DNA of 64,000 nucleotides from Arenibacter antarcticus (GTDB lineage Bacteria; Bacteroidota; Bacteroidia; Flavobacteriales; Flavobacteriaceae): assembly GCF_041320605.1 (NCBI RefSeq), contig NZ_CP166679.1, positions 3,458,001-3,522,000 on the forward strand, written 5' to 3'. The notes under the pieces are model-generated. The model was given only the letters and a program-made list of their open reading frames with translations. It was not told where the DNA came from and made no database searches. Within the stretch, counting starts at the first letter, position 1; every line of letters starts with the position of its first letter. Position numbers and translations under genes: made by a program. Below, in pieces: positions 18,372-27,981 of the stretch.

Positions 18372-19199
18372 TTACAAATCATAAAACGTCACTGCATTCT
18401 GTCCCATTATGGCATTTTGTTCTGTGGCGCTTAGGGTGTTGATGTAGTTGGTAGTGAGTTGTAGTACCTGGGAGTAGTTTCCAGCGATTAGGCAAACAGG
18501 CCAATCAGACCCATACATGCAGCGGTCTGGTCCGAAGGAGGAAAGTACCAGTTCCATATACGGGTGGATCTGTTCTGGGGTCCAATGGTGGTAATCGGCC
18601 TCCGTGATCATGCCCGAGAGTTTACAGGAGACGTTCTCGTATTTGGCTATCTCTTTCATCAGCACTGCCCAACCTTCGTAGTAGCCATTTTTAATATAGG
18701 GTTTGGCCATATGATCGATGACAAACTTTTGGTTCGGGAATTTTTTCACAAACTCCAATGTGGCTCCTAACTGATGAGGGAAAATAAGGATGTCGTACAC
18801 CGTATTATATTTTTCCAATTTAGAAATTCCGTTTGAGAAATCGGGTTGCAAGAGAAAATTATGATCTTCTTCTCCCTGAACAATATGTCGGTATCCCTTT
18901 AATTTTTTATCCGATGCATATTTTTCTAGGTCGTGCTCCACAGCCACACTTCTAAAATCGATCCAACCTACCACGCCTTTTATAAAATCGTTTTTATGGG
19001 CCAGCTCCAATAGAAAATCGGTTTCCTCAAGAGTTTGGTCCGCCTGTACCGCAACACAGCCATCCACTCCATTTTCGGCATAAACAGGTTGTAGGTCCGA
19101 CGGTAGAAAATCTCTTTGAATTACGGACATGGAATCGTCTATCCAAGCATGTTTTTTTGGGTTGTACTTCCAGAAATGTTGATGGGAATCTATGATCAT
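18372..19199 (-). CDS. Amidohydrolase-2 family lactonase (L-fuconolactonase-like)
   Basis: A 275-residue metal-dependent hydrolase. It starts IIDSHQHFWKYN (the HxH metal pair) and shows GCVAVQADQTLEETDFLLEL, KGVVGWIDFRS, KFVIDHMAKPYI (a metal/substrate His) and MYGSDWPVCLI (the catalytic Asp of GSDWP). These are hallmarks of the amidohydrolase-2 group that includes L-fucono-1,5-lactonase and L-rhamnono-lactonase, which open aldonolactones in non-phosphorylating sugar breakdown. No other genes of such a pathway are next to it. Instead the gene is an island between two mosaic repeat blocks. Length and start (ATG at 19199) are normal for the family. Confidence 0.8.
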   Translation of the reverse strand: MIIDSHQHFWKYNPKKHAWIDDSMSVIQRDFLPSDLQPVYAENGVDGCVAVQADQTLEETDFLLELAHKNDFIKGVVGWIDFRSVAVEHDLEKYASDKKLKGYRHIVQGEEDHNFLLQPDFSNGISKLEKYNTVYDILIFPHQLGATLEFVKKFPNQKFVIDHMAKPYIKNGYYEGWAVLMKEIAKYENVSCKLSGMITEADYHHWTPEQIHPYMELVLSSFGPDRCMYGSDWPVCLIAGNYSQVLQLTTNYINTLSATEQNAIMGQNAVTFYDL

Positions 19200-19289
19200 T
19201 TTAATTAAAAAGTTTGATGGTTAATGAGGTTATGAAGATAAAAGAAAAAAGAGAGAAGTGAAAAGAAAAAGGGCAGTTCTAGTAGGTGA

Positions 19290-20935
19290 CGATTTATTAA
19301 GGTAAAAATGGAGCAATTGGTTAATTTGGAAATGAGTTAATTTGATGATTTGGAAATAATTTTTGGTCCTCTCGGCTAAGGAATTTGGCTGCGCCGGCTT
19401 TTGTATAGTAAAACTGAATTTTAATCCCGAGAATGTCGTTTAGTAGTTATATCGAGAATATTGTATAGTAGTTATACATTGAAGCTAACGAACTATACTG
19501 ATTTAATTTCTCCTTGCAATGAATGTTTGTTCATTTTACTCAAGGTGATTTTTATTGTTTTTTATCGGTTTTCGTGAATCTCCGATTTCTTTGCTCGCCC
19601 AAATGCCTGGCATTCATGAATTCCTTTAAAAAGCAATAGACCAGCTTATGAATAAAAGAAACGAAACAAAGAAAAAGGCGCCTTAAACAATAAATTTTTT
19701 CGACACCAAGGTCGAAAAACCGTGTTCGAAACTCCGCGTCGTCCCTTTTCAGGGACTCCTGATTTCGGAGCTTTCGCACACTATTTCGCGTTTAAGGAAT
19801 TTGGCTGCGCCGGCTTTTGTATTGTAAAACTGAATTTTCGTTAATCTCGACCCTAGTATGTTAGCAAAAAAGTCCACCCTTTAGGGCAGGGGGTAAGGAC
19901 TTTTTTCAGCATAAGAGTGGGGTTACTGCCAAGTGCACAGCGCAATCTCAATACTCACTACTCAATACTTTGTACTTAATACTGTTTGTTCTTATTCGCA
20001 TTTTCGGGAACAAAAGACTGAATTTTTGCTTTTTTTGAGTGATGCTATGATTACTATTATATTGGCTAAAATCGAACTGAATTTTCGACCGCCCCGCTCC
20101 TTTTTAGGGACTCCTGATTTCGGAGCTTTCGTTCCTGCGCGCCAGCTGTCCCCTTGTTGTAAATGCAAATCGTTGCATTCACATCTCGGTCCTTCGCGTT
20201 TAAGGAATTTGGCTGCGCCGGCTTTTTGCCTTAAATGGCTAAAATCGAACTGAATTTTCGTTAACCCCGACCCTAAAGGGAGCGAAAATTCATCACCATA
20301 TAAACTATGCAAGAAAAAGTCCACCCTTTAGGGCAGGGGGTAAGGACTTTTTCAGCATAAGAGTGGGGTTACTGCCAAGAGCGCAGCGCAGCGCAATCTC
20401 AATACTCACTACTCAATACTTTGTACTTAATACTGTTTGTTCTTATTCGCATTTTCGGGAGCAAAAGACGGAAGGGTAGCTTTTGAGTGACCTAGCACCG
20501 TACAGGACGGTGCGTTCAGCTACTTGTGCGAGTTCTCTTCACTATCGTTCCTTCGAACTGACTACATACTATACCGAGAGCTGAATACTTTTCACTTTTC
20601 ACTTTTCACTTTTCACTGAACCCTCTCAATACTCATATCTCAATACTAGCTCTCAATGGCGACTTCGACTACGCCTTCCTCCGGAAGGTAAACTCAGTCA
20701 CCGACTTTGGGATTAGGTTATTTTGCTGAATAGAAAATGTGCCATTGTAGTACTATGTAATTGTATTACTTCGAAGATTCTTTTTTCTCTTTTCTTTTTT
20801 CTCAGTTCATTATTGTTCATAGTGAAGTGCCTACTGCCAAGAGCGCAGCGCAGCGCAATCTCAATACTCACTACTTAATACTTTGTACTTAATACTATTT
20901 ATTTCTCACTACTAATAAATTTGCATTAGTGGTTG
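19290..20935. repeat. Mosaic intergenic repeat block II
   Basis: The same modules as block I in a different order and number. GGAATTTGGCTGCGCCGGCT modules lie near 19380, 19797 and 20202. A GACACCAAGGTCGAAAAACC to TGATTTCGGAGCTTTCG module lies at 19690-19775, with a partial copy near 20100. AAAAAGTCC...GGACTTTTT hairpins lie near 19866-19906 and 20314-20352. A long module of GACGGAAGGGTAGCTTTTGA type (about 20466-20600), containing CCGTACAGGACGG, recurs at about 24830-24975. It is followed by ACTTTTC microrepeats and CTCAATACT runs. Fragments of promoter-like or coding-like text appear, but no gene is supported. Confidence 0.9.
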
Positions 20936-21106
20936 CAATGTATAGGTCCCATGGGCCAACCTTTAGGGAGGTTAATGGGACTAGCAATGGAAAGCACGAC
21001 CCTTTGGCTCTTTTATGCCAAAGGGGAATGGCCAAAGAAGGGAGAAAAACGCCTATTTAGGGGAATAGGGCGCGGGAGTCTGCCACCTTGTCATATTTAT
21101 TTGTCA

Positions 21107-21122
21107 TGGCACAATCCTTGAC
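21107..21122 (+). promoter_or_regulatory. Sigma-54-like element upstream of dnaK
   Basis: TGGCACAATCCTTGAC resembles a -24/-12 promoter (TGGCAC-N5-TTGC): the -24 GG is intact, the -12 GC reads GA, and the spacing is right. It is 52 bases before the dnaK ATG. Just upstream is a small TGTCA-containing repeat region (TTGTCATATTTATTTGTCAT, 21089-21108). It could equally be a binding site for a heat-shock regulator. No CIRCE element is present. Confidence 0.35.
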
Positions 21123-21173
21123 TTAATAGCTCCGAGAACTAAAAAGATTTTTCAACACAGTAAATACATAAAC

Positions 21174-23093
21174 ATGAGTAAAATTATTGGAATAGATTTA
21201 GGAACAACAAACTCTTGTGTTTCCGTAATGGAGGGTAATGAGGCTGTTGTAATCCCAAATGCAGAAGGTAAGAGAACTACTCCATCTGTCATTGCTTTTG
21301 TGGAAGGTGGCGAGATTAAGGTTGGTGATCCTGCAAAAAGACAGGCAGTTACTAACCCGACCAAGACCATTTACTCCATTAAACGTTTTATGGGCAATAA
21401 ATTTTCGGAATCCACCAAGGAAACCGGTAGAGTGCCTTATAAAGTGGTAAAAGGGGATAACAATACACCAAGAGTTGATATTGATGGTCGTTTGTATTCT
21501 CCACAGGAATTATCGGCTATGATCCTTCAGAAAATGAAGAAAACGGCCGAGGATTATTTGGGTCAGACCGTTACTAGGGCCGTAATTACGGTACCTGCTT
21601 ATTTTAACGATGCACAGAGACAGGCTACCAAAGAAGCTGGTGAAATTGCCGGACTTACCGTGGAGCGTATTATTAACGAGCCTACCGCAGCCTCTTTGGC
21701 CTATGGTATGGACAAAAAGGATACGGACCAGAAGATCGTAGTATTCGATTTTGGTGGAGGTACACATGATGTATCTATCCTAGAATTGGGTGATGGTGTT
21801 TTTGAAGTATTGTCTACCGAAGGGGATACCCACTTAGGAGGGGATGACGTTGATCAAAAAGTAATTGACTGGTTGGCTGATGAGTTTAACAAAGAAGAAG
21901 GAATAGACCTACGTAAAGATGCCATGGCATTGCAACGTTTAAGGGAAGCTGCTGAAAAGGCGAAAATTGAATTGTCTTCTACTAGCCAGACGGAAATTAA
22001 CTTACCTTATGTTACGGCTACCGCTTCAGGACCTAAGCATTTGGTACGTACGTTGACCAAGGCCAAATTTGAGCAATTGATTGATGATTTGGTAAAGAGA
22101 ACCATCGCTCCTTGTGAGTCTGCCCTAAAAGCGGCCGGTCTTACAAAAAGTGATATCGACGAAATTATTTTGGTTGGTGGATCTACAAGGATTCCAGCGG
22201 TACAGGATGCCGTAGAGAAGTTCTTTGGCAAAAAGCCATCTAAAGGGGTAAATCCAGATGAGGTTGTGGCCGTTGGTGCTGCTATTCAAGGTGGAGTACT
22301 TTCTGGAGATGTGAAAGACGTATTGTTATTGGATGTTACTCCGTTGTCTCTAGGTATTGAGACCATGGGTGGGGTAATGACTAAATTAATCGATGCGAAC
22401 ACCACCATTCCGACCAAAAAATCGCAAGTATTCTCTACAGCTGCTGATAATCAGCCTTCGGTTGAGATCCACGTATTGCAAGGGGAGCGCCCAATGGCGA
22501 CCGACAACAACACGATTGGACGATTCCATTTGGACGGTATTCCACCATCACAAAGGGGAACTCCACAGATTGAGGTTACTTTTGACATTGATGCCAACGG
22601 TATCATAAAAGTATCAGCTACGGATAAGGCGACCAACAAGAGCCAGGATATTAGAATCGAAGCTTCTTCTGGATTGACTGAAGAGGAAATTAAGAAGATG
22701 AAAGCTGAGGCGGAAGCCAATGCAGAAGCCGATAAAATAGCCAAGGAAACTGTTGATAAGTTGAACGAGGCAGATGGAATGATCTTCCAGACCGAGAAGC
22801 AATTGAAGGAATTTGGCGAGAAATTGTCAGAGGACAAGAAGAAGCCAATCGAAGAAGCTTTGGAAGCGCTTAAGAAAGCCTATGAGTCTAAAGACTTGGC
22901 CGTAATTACGCCTGCTTTAGATAAGATTAACGAAGCTTGGAAAGTAGCTTCTGAAGAGATGTACAAAGCACAAGCAGAAGGACAGCAAGGTGCTCCTGCT
23001 GGTGGAGCTGCTGCAGATGATACTGCATCATCTAACGGTGAGGCCAAAGAAACGGATAACGTTGAGGATGTAGATTTTGAAGAAGTGAAGTAA
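21174..23093 (+). CDS. dnaK: Molecular chaperone DnaK (Hsp70)
   Basis: A 639-residue Hsp70, full length. The actin-like ATPase domain begins [16 protein letters not shown] (phosphate 1) and contains [29 protein letters not shown] (phosphate 2) and [13 protein letters not shown]. The linker [15 protein letters not shown] leads to the peptide-binding domain (about 390-505) and an alpha-helical lid. The end is acidic and Gly/Ala-rich, finishing in [10 protein letters not shown]. It folds and protects proteins in the cytoplasm together with DnaJ and GrpE. It stands alone here, without dnaJ or grpE, between two repeat blocks. The ATG at 21174 gives the standard N-terminus. A strong terminator follows at 23127-23160. 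Confidence 0.99.
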   Translation: MSKIIGIDLGTTNSCVSVMEGNEAVVIPNAEGKRTTPSVIAFVEGGEIKVGDPAKRQAVTNPTKTIYSIKRFMGNKFSESTKETGRVPYKVVKGDNNTPRVDIDGRLYSPQELSAMILQKMKKTAEDYLGQTVTRAVITVPAYFNDAQRQATKEAGEIAGLTVERIINEPTAASLAYGMDKKDTDQKIVVFDFGGGTHDVSILELGDGVFEVLSTEGDTHLGGDDVDQKVIDWLADEFNKEEGIDLRKDAMALQRLREAAEKAKIELSSTSQTEINLPYVTATASGPKHLVRTLTKAKFEQLIDDLVKRTIAPCESALKAAGLTKSDIDEIILVGGSTRIPAVQDAVEKFFGKKPSKGVNPDEVVAVGAAIQGGVLSGDVKDVLLLDVTPLSLGIETMGGVMTKLIDANTTIPTKKSQVFSTAADNQPSVEIHVLQGERPMATDNNTIGRFHLDGIPPSQRGTPQIEVTFDIDANGIIKVSATDKATNKSQDIRIEASSGLTEEEIKKMKAEAEANAEADKIAKETVDKLNEADGMIFQTEKQLKEFGEKLSEDKKKPIEEALEALKKAYESKDLAVITPALDKINEAWKVASEEMYKAQAEGQQGAPAGGAAADDTASSNGEAKETDNVEDVDFEEVK

Positions 23094-23126
23094 TTAAAGA
23101 TCACTACATAAGTTAAGTACAGACAG

Positions 23127-23162
23127 ACCCCCATCAAGCAATTGATGGGGGTTTGTTTTTTG
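23127..23162 (+). terminator. Rho-independent terminator of dnaK
   Basis: Ten-base stem CCCCCATCAA (23128-23137) pairs with TTGATGGGGG (23142-23151) around a GCAA tetraloop, followed by TTTGTTTTTTGT. It lies about 35 bases past the dnaK stop codon. Confidence 0.92.
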
Positions 23163-25020
23163 TAACCCCTCCCTAACGGATCATGACGAATTGTTGTTAC
23201 CCTTTAAAGAATGAATTTCACTGTATTCTGTTCACCTTTTCGGGAACAAAAGACGGAAGGGTTCTTTTTTTTTTTTTGGGTGATGTTATGATTACTATTA
23301 TTTTGGCTAAAATCGAACTGAATTTTCGACCGCCCCGCTCCTTTTCAGGGACTCCTGATTTCGGAGCTTTCGTTCCTGCGCGCTAGCTGGCCTAGTAGTT
23401 ATACATAGAAGTTAACGAACTATACTGAAGGCTTTCTACTTTGCTTTGGATATTCTTTCATTTAGTTCATGCATTTATATTTGATTTTCAATGGTATTCA
23501 TGAACCTCCTACGTCGGTTTCTTTTTGCTCGCCCAAAAGAAACGAAACAAAGAAAAAGGCGCCTTAAACAATAAATTTTTTCGACACCAAGGTCGAAAAA
23601 TCGTGCTCGAAACTCCGCGTCGTCCCTTTTCAGGGACTCCTGATTTCGGAGCTTTCGTACACTATTTCGCGTTTAAGGAATTTGGCTGCGCCGGCTTTTG
23701 TATTGTAAAACTGAATTTTAATCCTGCTCGACCCTTAAGAGAGCGAAAATTCATCATCATATAAACTATGCAAGAAAAGGTCCACCCTTTAGGGCAGGGG
23801 GTAAGGACTTTTTTGAATTGCTACGGAGCTTTAGCCCGTGGTTAAAATTGGTTAGTGATTTTTGGCTTTAGCCGAATTCTTGTATTTTAGCTGGACCGGG
23901 AATGATGTATAGTAGTTATACATAGAAGTTAACTAACTATACTGAAGGCTTTCTACTTTGCTTTGGATATTCTTTCATTTAGTTCATGCATTTATATTTG
24001 ATTTTCAATGGTATTCATGAACCTCCTACGTCGGTTTCTTTTTGCTCGCCCAAATGCCTGGCATTCATGAATTCCTTTAAAAAGCAATAGACCAGCTTAT
24101 GAATAAAAGAAACGAAACAAAGAAAAAGGCGCCTTAAACAATAAATTTTTTCGACACCAAGGTCGAAAAATCGTGCTCGAAACTCCGCGTCGTCCCTTTT
24201 CAGGGACTCCTGATTTCGGAGCTTTCGTACACTATTTCGCGTTTAAGGAATTTGGCTGCGCCGGCTTTTGTATTGTAAAACTGAATTTTAATCCTGCTCG
24301 ACCCTTAAGAGAGCGAAAATTCATCATCATATAAACTATGCAAGAAAAAGTCCACCCTATAGGGCAGGGGGTAAGGACTTTTTTGAATTGCTACGGAGCT
24401 TTAGCCCGTGGTTAAAATTGGTTAGTGATTTTTGGCTTTAGCCGAATTCTTGTATTTTAGGTGGACCGAGAATGTTGTTTGGTAGTTATACATAGAAGCT
24501 AACTAACTATACTGAAGGCTTTCTACTTTGCTTTGGATATTCTTTCATTTAGTTCATGCATTTATATTTGATTTTCAATGGTATTCATGAACCTCCTTCG
24601 TCGGTTTATTTTTGCTCGCCCAAAAGAAACGAAACAAAGAAAAAGGCGCCTTAAACAATAAATTTTTTCGACACCAAGGTCGAAAAATCGTGTTCGAAAC
24701 TCCGCGTCGTCCCTTTTCAGGGACTCCTGATTTCGGAGCTTTCGTACACTATTTCGCGTTTAAGGAATTTGGCTGCGCCGGCTCATTGCCTTTCCCTAAT
24801 TTTTCATTTTAATTAGAGCCTAATTATGACGGAAGGGTAGGTTTTGAGTAACCTAGCACCATATAGGACGGTGCGTTCAGCTACTTGTGCGAGTTCTCTT
24901 CACTATCGTTCATTACGAACTGACTACATACTATACCGAGAGCTGAATACTTTTCACTTTTCACTTTTCACTGAACCCTCTCAATACTCAATACTTTGTA
25001 CTAGATACTAAATCAAACCC
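23163..25020. repeat. Mosaic intergenic repeat block III
   Basis: The third block of the family seen at 17455-18370 and 19290-20935. It opens with partial modules (GACCGCCCCGCTCCTTTTCA, as near 20090), continues as a large triplication (listed separately), and closes with the GACGGAAGGGTAGGTTTTGA module (24830-24975), ACTTTTC microrepeats and CTCAATACTCAATACTTTGT. It fills the gap between dnaK and the Wzi-like gene. Spurious frames in it carry identical peptide fragments. Confidence 0.9.
23393..24790. repeat. Near-perfect 0.5-kb direct triplication
   Basis: Three consecutive copies start at TAGTAGTTATACATAGAAG-type sequence at about 23393, 23910 and 24480, giving periods of about 517 and 570 bases. 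The second copy has an extra segment of roughly 53 bases (24052-24105, beginning ATGCCTGGCATTCATGAATT) that the first lacks. The same segment is seen in block II at 19600. The third copy is shorter and runs into other modules. Copies differ by only a few bases. Confidence 0.9.
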
Positions 25021-25028
25021 TTCAAAAC

Positions 25029-26339
25029 CTAATCCCGCGCATAGATGTAACGTGAGAGTCTCCCAAAGCGGTAGCGGTATTCTAGGCCTACGGTTACTCG
25101 ATCTCGTAATGCGCTATTTATATCGCCGCCGAGGCTAAAGGTAAAGCTGCTTCTTTCGGAGGGATGGTAGGTGAGCTCTCCATAGCCGTACAGGTTTTTG
25201 TGTGTAGGATTCCAGGGGTCGCTATACAGCCCCTTATTCTCTACATAGCTAGCTTTCCCCTTGTAGGTTAAATTGAAGATACGTCCCGTAACTCCTAGAT
25301 GATGCGCCTTGTAGGTATTGTTAATAATACCCGTCCCATCGCGATTTGGGGTAATGAAAGGGGTACCTATAACCTCGCCAAAATGGGTCCAGCCAGAGGC
25401 GTAGATATCATTGTTAAAATAATTATTTGGTCTTACTGTATTTTGGTATTCATAGAGGAATCCTTTTATAAAACTATTTTTTGGGGTAGACCAGAAGGCG
25501 CCCCATACGTCATTCGAAAAATTCTTTGCTTCCTTCTTAGAGATGTCTTCTAAGATTGATTGGTAATACAGATGTAGTTTATCCTCGTTCCTAAATTTAA
25601 TTTTATAATCTATATGGTAAGATGCCAAATGGTTAGCTGTATTGTCCTCTGAAACACCAAAACCAATCTTAATGTAATCCTGAACACTATTCGGTTGTGT
25701 CCTATTGTTGCTTCGTACTCCTCCCCATTGTGCATAATGGTGTAAACCTAGGGATAAGACCGAATTTCTGGAGGTGTTAAAATTAAAGGTCAGTTGTTTG
25801 TAATGGAGTCGTGCTTTATCCACTTCTCGGTTGTCAATAAAATAGTAATGTCCCAAGGCGCCTTCCACACTCATAAAATTTGACAACTTAATTGGGGCAA
25901 TGGACGCGATTTCTATCCCTGGAAGCGCTCTTGCATTATTGCTCCATAGGATATCTCCTCCTATGCTAGAGAGTCCCATAAGTTTTTCTGGGCGTTGTTT
26001 TGCCCCTAGGGTGAGTGATAATTTATGGAATTCGTATACTCCATAATATTGGTTGAAGGCCACTCCATCTGGATGGTTGTGGTTAATAGCGTAAAACGCA
26101 CTAGCTCCTAGTACAAGCCTGCCGTATTCACCCACATAGTTGGAGAATTCGGAACCTATAGCTCCAAAGAGCTTGGTACTGGGCTGTATTAACCCATTGG
26201 AGTTGCTGTAGGACCAAAACGAATTTTCCTTCTCTGACACAAGTGCCTTTAGGCTAACGTCTGTAATAAAGTGATTTTGGGCGTGAAGCATTAAGGATGA
26301 CAGTAAGCAAAAAATAAAAATCGGGGATTTTTTAAGCAT
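25029..26339 (-). CDS. Capsule assembly Wzi-family outer-membrane protein
   Basis: A 436-residue protein with signal peptide (KSPIFIFCLLSSLMLHAQ), then a beta-barrel-type sequence with alternating hydrophobic and aromatic strands. It shows Wzi-family traits: FWSYSNSNGLIQPSTKL near the N-terminus, YGRLVLGASAFYA, LTLGAKQRPEKLMGLSSIGG, and a terminal strand FGRLSRYIYARD. In E. coli Wzi is an outer-membrane lectin that anchors capsule. In Bacteroidetes, homologues occur with EPS clusters. Here it is separated from both export operons, with a repeat block on one side and the palindromic array on the other. It may serve either polysaccharide system. Confidence 0.75.
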   Translation of the reverse strand: MLKKSPIFIFCLLSSLMLHAQNHFITDVSLKALVSEKENSFWSYSNSNGLIQPSTKLFGAIGSEFSNYVGEYGRLVLGASAFYAINHNHPDGVAFNQYYGVYEFHKLSLTLGAKQRPEKLMGLSSIGGDILWSNNARALPGIEIASIAPIKLSNFMSVEGALGHYYFIDNREVDKARLHYKQLTFNFNTSRNSVLSLGLHHYAQWGGVRSNNRTQPNSVQDYIKIGFGVSEDNTANHLASYHIDYKIKFRNEDKLHLYYQSILEDISKKEAKNFSNDVWGAFWSTPKNSFIKGFLYEYQNTVRPNNYFNNDIYASGWTHFGEVIGTPFITPNRDGTGIINNTYKAHHLGVTGRIFNLTYKGKASYVENKGLYSDPWNPTHKNLYGYGELTYHPSERSSFTFSLGGDINSALRDRVTVGLEYRYRFGRLSRYIYARD

Positions 26340-26524
26340 GATAACTGTTTAGGGTATTCTATAATGGAATATAAAATCATGCAATTTATGGAACTTATTG
26401 GGATTTCAACGGATAAATATGCCGTTAATCTTCTGTGGCTTGTGGGGAGGAATGAAAAAAGAGAAGCGATAAATAAGTGAGCAGTTGGCGTTAGACAATT
26501 AAAAGTGACCATTTAACAATCTCT

Positions 26525-27085
26525 TCGTAGCTCCGTCAACCGTCAGTTGGAGTGCTTCTCGATACAATCCTCCTATCGTCGGATTACTCGAAGTGACGGA
26601 GATGGATCTATCGTCAGTTCGAGTAAAATGTCGCAGACATTTTGTATCGAGAACCCGATACAATTTTATTCCGCTTCGCTTCATAAAACCACTCGAAGTG
26701 ACGGAGATGGGTGAATCATCAGTTCGTCAGTTCGAGTAAAATGTCGCAGACATTTTGTATCGAGAACCCGTACAATTTTATTCCGCTTCGCTTCATAAAA
26801 CCACTCGAAGTGACGGCCGTTACGTATTTTGTATCGAGAACCCGATACAATTTTGCTCCGCTTCGCTTCATAAAACCACTCGAAGTGACGGTCGCAGACA
26901 TTTTGTATCGCCTTCTCGATACAATTTTATTCCGCTTCGCTTCATAAAACCACTCGAAGTGACGGAGATGAGGTCAACCTTCAGTTCGAGTGCTTCTCGA
27001 TACAATCCTCCTATTGTCGGATTACTCGAAGTGACGGCCGTTACGTATTTTGTATCGAGAACCCGATACAATTTTGCTCCTCTGC
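26525..27085. repeat. Palindromic GTGACGG-type repeat array 1
   Basis: About six imperfect copies of a unit of 75-110 bases. Each starts near CGTCAGTTCGAGT, may contain AAATGTCGCAGACATTT (a palindrome) and TTGTATCGAGAACCCGATACAA-like inverted repeats, a TTTTGCTCCGCTTCGCTTC or ATCCTCCTATCGTCGGATT filler, and ends ACTCGAAGTGACGG. The two ends are inverted copies of each other, so the whole unit can fold into one long hairpin. The same family recurs at 39325-40205, 40557-40832 and 44400-44640. Confidence 0.93.
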
Positions 27086-27091
27086 GTTTTG

Positions 27092-27180
27092 CAAAACCAC
27101 TTACTCTTCATATTGTTCCTGATGCCGGAGACTAGGTGCAGGCCCTGGTCGAAGAGCATTTCCACGTGTTCTTTCGAGAT
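27092..27180 (-). pseudogene. IS982-family transposase fragment
   Basis: On the minus strand the bases read [20 protein letters not shown] and then RNNMKSK, which resembles the conserved C-terminal part of IS982-type transposases (YISKELFE.LF..GL.L.T.IR.NMK). The segment is GC-richer than its surroundings, has no start and runs directly into the palindromic repeat on one side and an acetyltransferase scrap on the other. Confidence 0.55.
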
Positions 27181-27297
27181 ATTGCGATAATTGCTACAAA
27201 TTTGACAGTAACTAAAGATGTTGAGCCTTATACTATTGTTGGTGGAAATCCTGCAAAAGATATCAAGAAACGATTTTCTGAAAAATTAATTGAATAA
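27178..27297 (+). pseudogene. C-terminal fragment of a hexapeptide-repeat acetyltransferase
   Basis: The open end of a gene reads [20 protein letters not shown], then [19 protein letters not shown] and a stop. This is the standard last coil and tail of left-handed beta-helix (hexapeptide/Vat-like) acetyltransferases ([21 protein letters not shown]). The rest of the gene is missing, apparently cut by the IS982-like segment. Confidence 0.7.
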
Positions 27298-27425
27298 AAA
27301 AAAACGCACGCACAATAACTAAGTATTCCACCCGCCAATAGGCCAGGGCTGAATATTTTGTTGACGGATCCGGTCTCCTTCTATGGGGAAAGCTTTCTTT
27401 TTAGCGTTTTTTTATGGAGTCTTAT

Positions 27426-27455
27426 TTTGACAGACTTACAATGGTATTATATTTG
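27426..27455 (+). promoter_or_regulatory. Bacteroidetes promoter of the alpha-CTD-like gene
   Basis: TTTG at 27426-27429 and TATATTTG (perfect TAnnTTTG) at 27448-27455 are separated by 18 bases, very close to the canonical Bacteroidetes primary-sigma promoter. A leader of about 45 bases leads to the ATG at 27507. Confidence 0.7.
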
Positions 27456-27506
27456 TTTCTGAACTCCAATATTTTTCTGTAAGAATGCCAGTAAAAACAC
27501 TACTTT

Positions 27507-27854
27507 ATGAAAAAGAACATGGTCACCTACGATGAATTTCTAGAAGCCCTAGACACTATAAGAAAATTCCAGAAACAAGTTTCCGAACTCTATAGGGAAA
27601 CAGAAGGTGAAGTTGGCTCGATATCTAAATTTGTAGGCGTTGACAGGAATACCAAAATCTACCGTTTGCCATTGTCTACTCGTACTTTTAACGTACTGAA
27701 AGCAATGGACAAGATAGAACTATTGGAAGGAACCACCCAGGACTTGGCGAAACTGTCACTAAAGGAACTTTTGCACACCAAGAATGCCGGAAGAAAAACG
27801 ATCCACGAAATAAAAGAACTCTGTTTGTTCGCCAATCTCGAAATGAAACGTTAG
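27507..27854 (+). CDS. Small protein with an RNA-polymerase alpha-CTD-like helix-hairpin-helix domain
   Basis: A 115-residue protein. Residues about 50-110 (LSTRTFNVLKAMDKIELLEG, then LAKLSLKELLHTKNAGRKTI and HEIKEL) match the C-terminal domain of RpoA: LS.RA.N.L......T..DL..LS..EL....N.GRKS..EIKE. The first ~50 residues (KKNMVTYDEFLEALDTIRKF) look helical and are not part of alpha. No N-terminal alpha domain is present, so it is not a polymerase subunit. It might bind DNA, or a regulator that normally contacts alpha. It is a stand-alone gene with a strong promoter next to mobile-element debris, facing a small HTH gene. Confidence 0.65.
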   Translation: MKKNMVTYDEFLEALDTIRKFQKQVSELYRETEGEVGSISKFVGVDRNTKIYRLPLSTRTFNVLKAMDKIELLEGTTQDLAKLSLKELLHTKNAGRKTIHEIKELCLFANLEMKR

Positions 27855-27981
27855 TCGGCATTTATAGTTTGGAATAAAATTAAACCATCTTTAATAAATT
27901 TTAAGCACTCAATTTCTAAGAAATAAAGAGAATTCTTAGTAGGGAGAAAGTGAGTTTAGCATTCCCCTTAATGATTATAAT

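Noticed and set aside
20933..21121. 62-residue frame between repeat block II and dnaK
   Set aside because: It starts within repeat-like text, has an unusual composition and covers the dnaK promoter region; no homology pattern was recognised.
25299..25553. Plus-strand frame inside the Wzi-like gene
   Set aside because: Antisense shadow of a well-supported gene.
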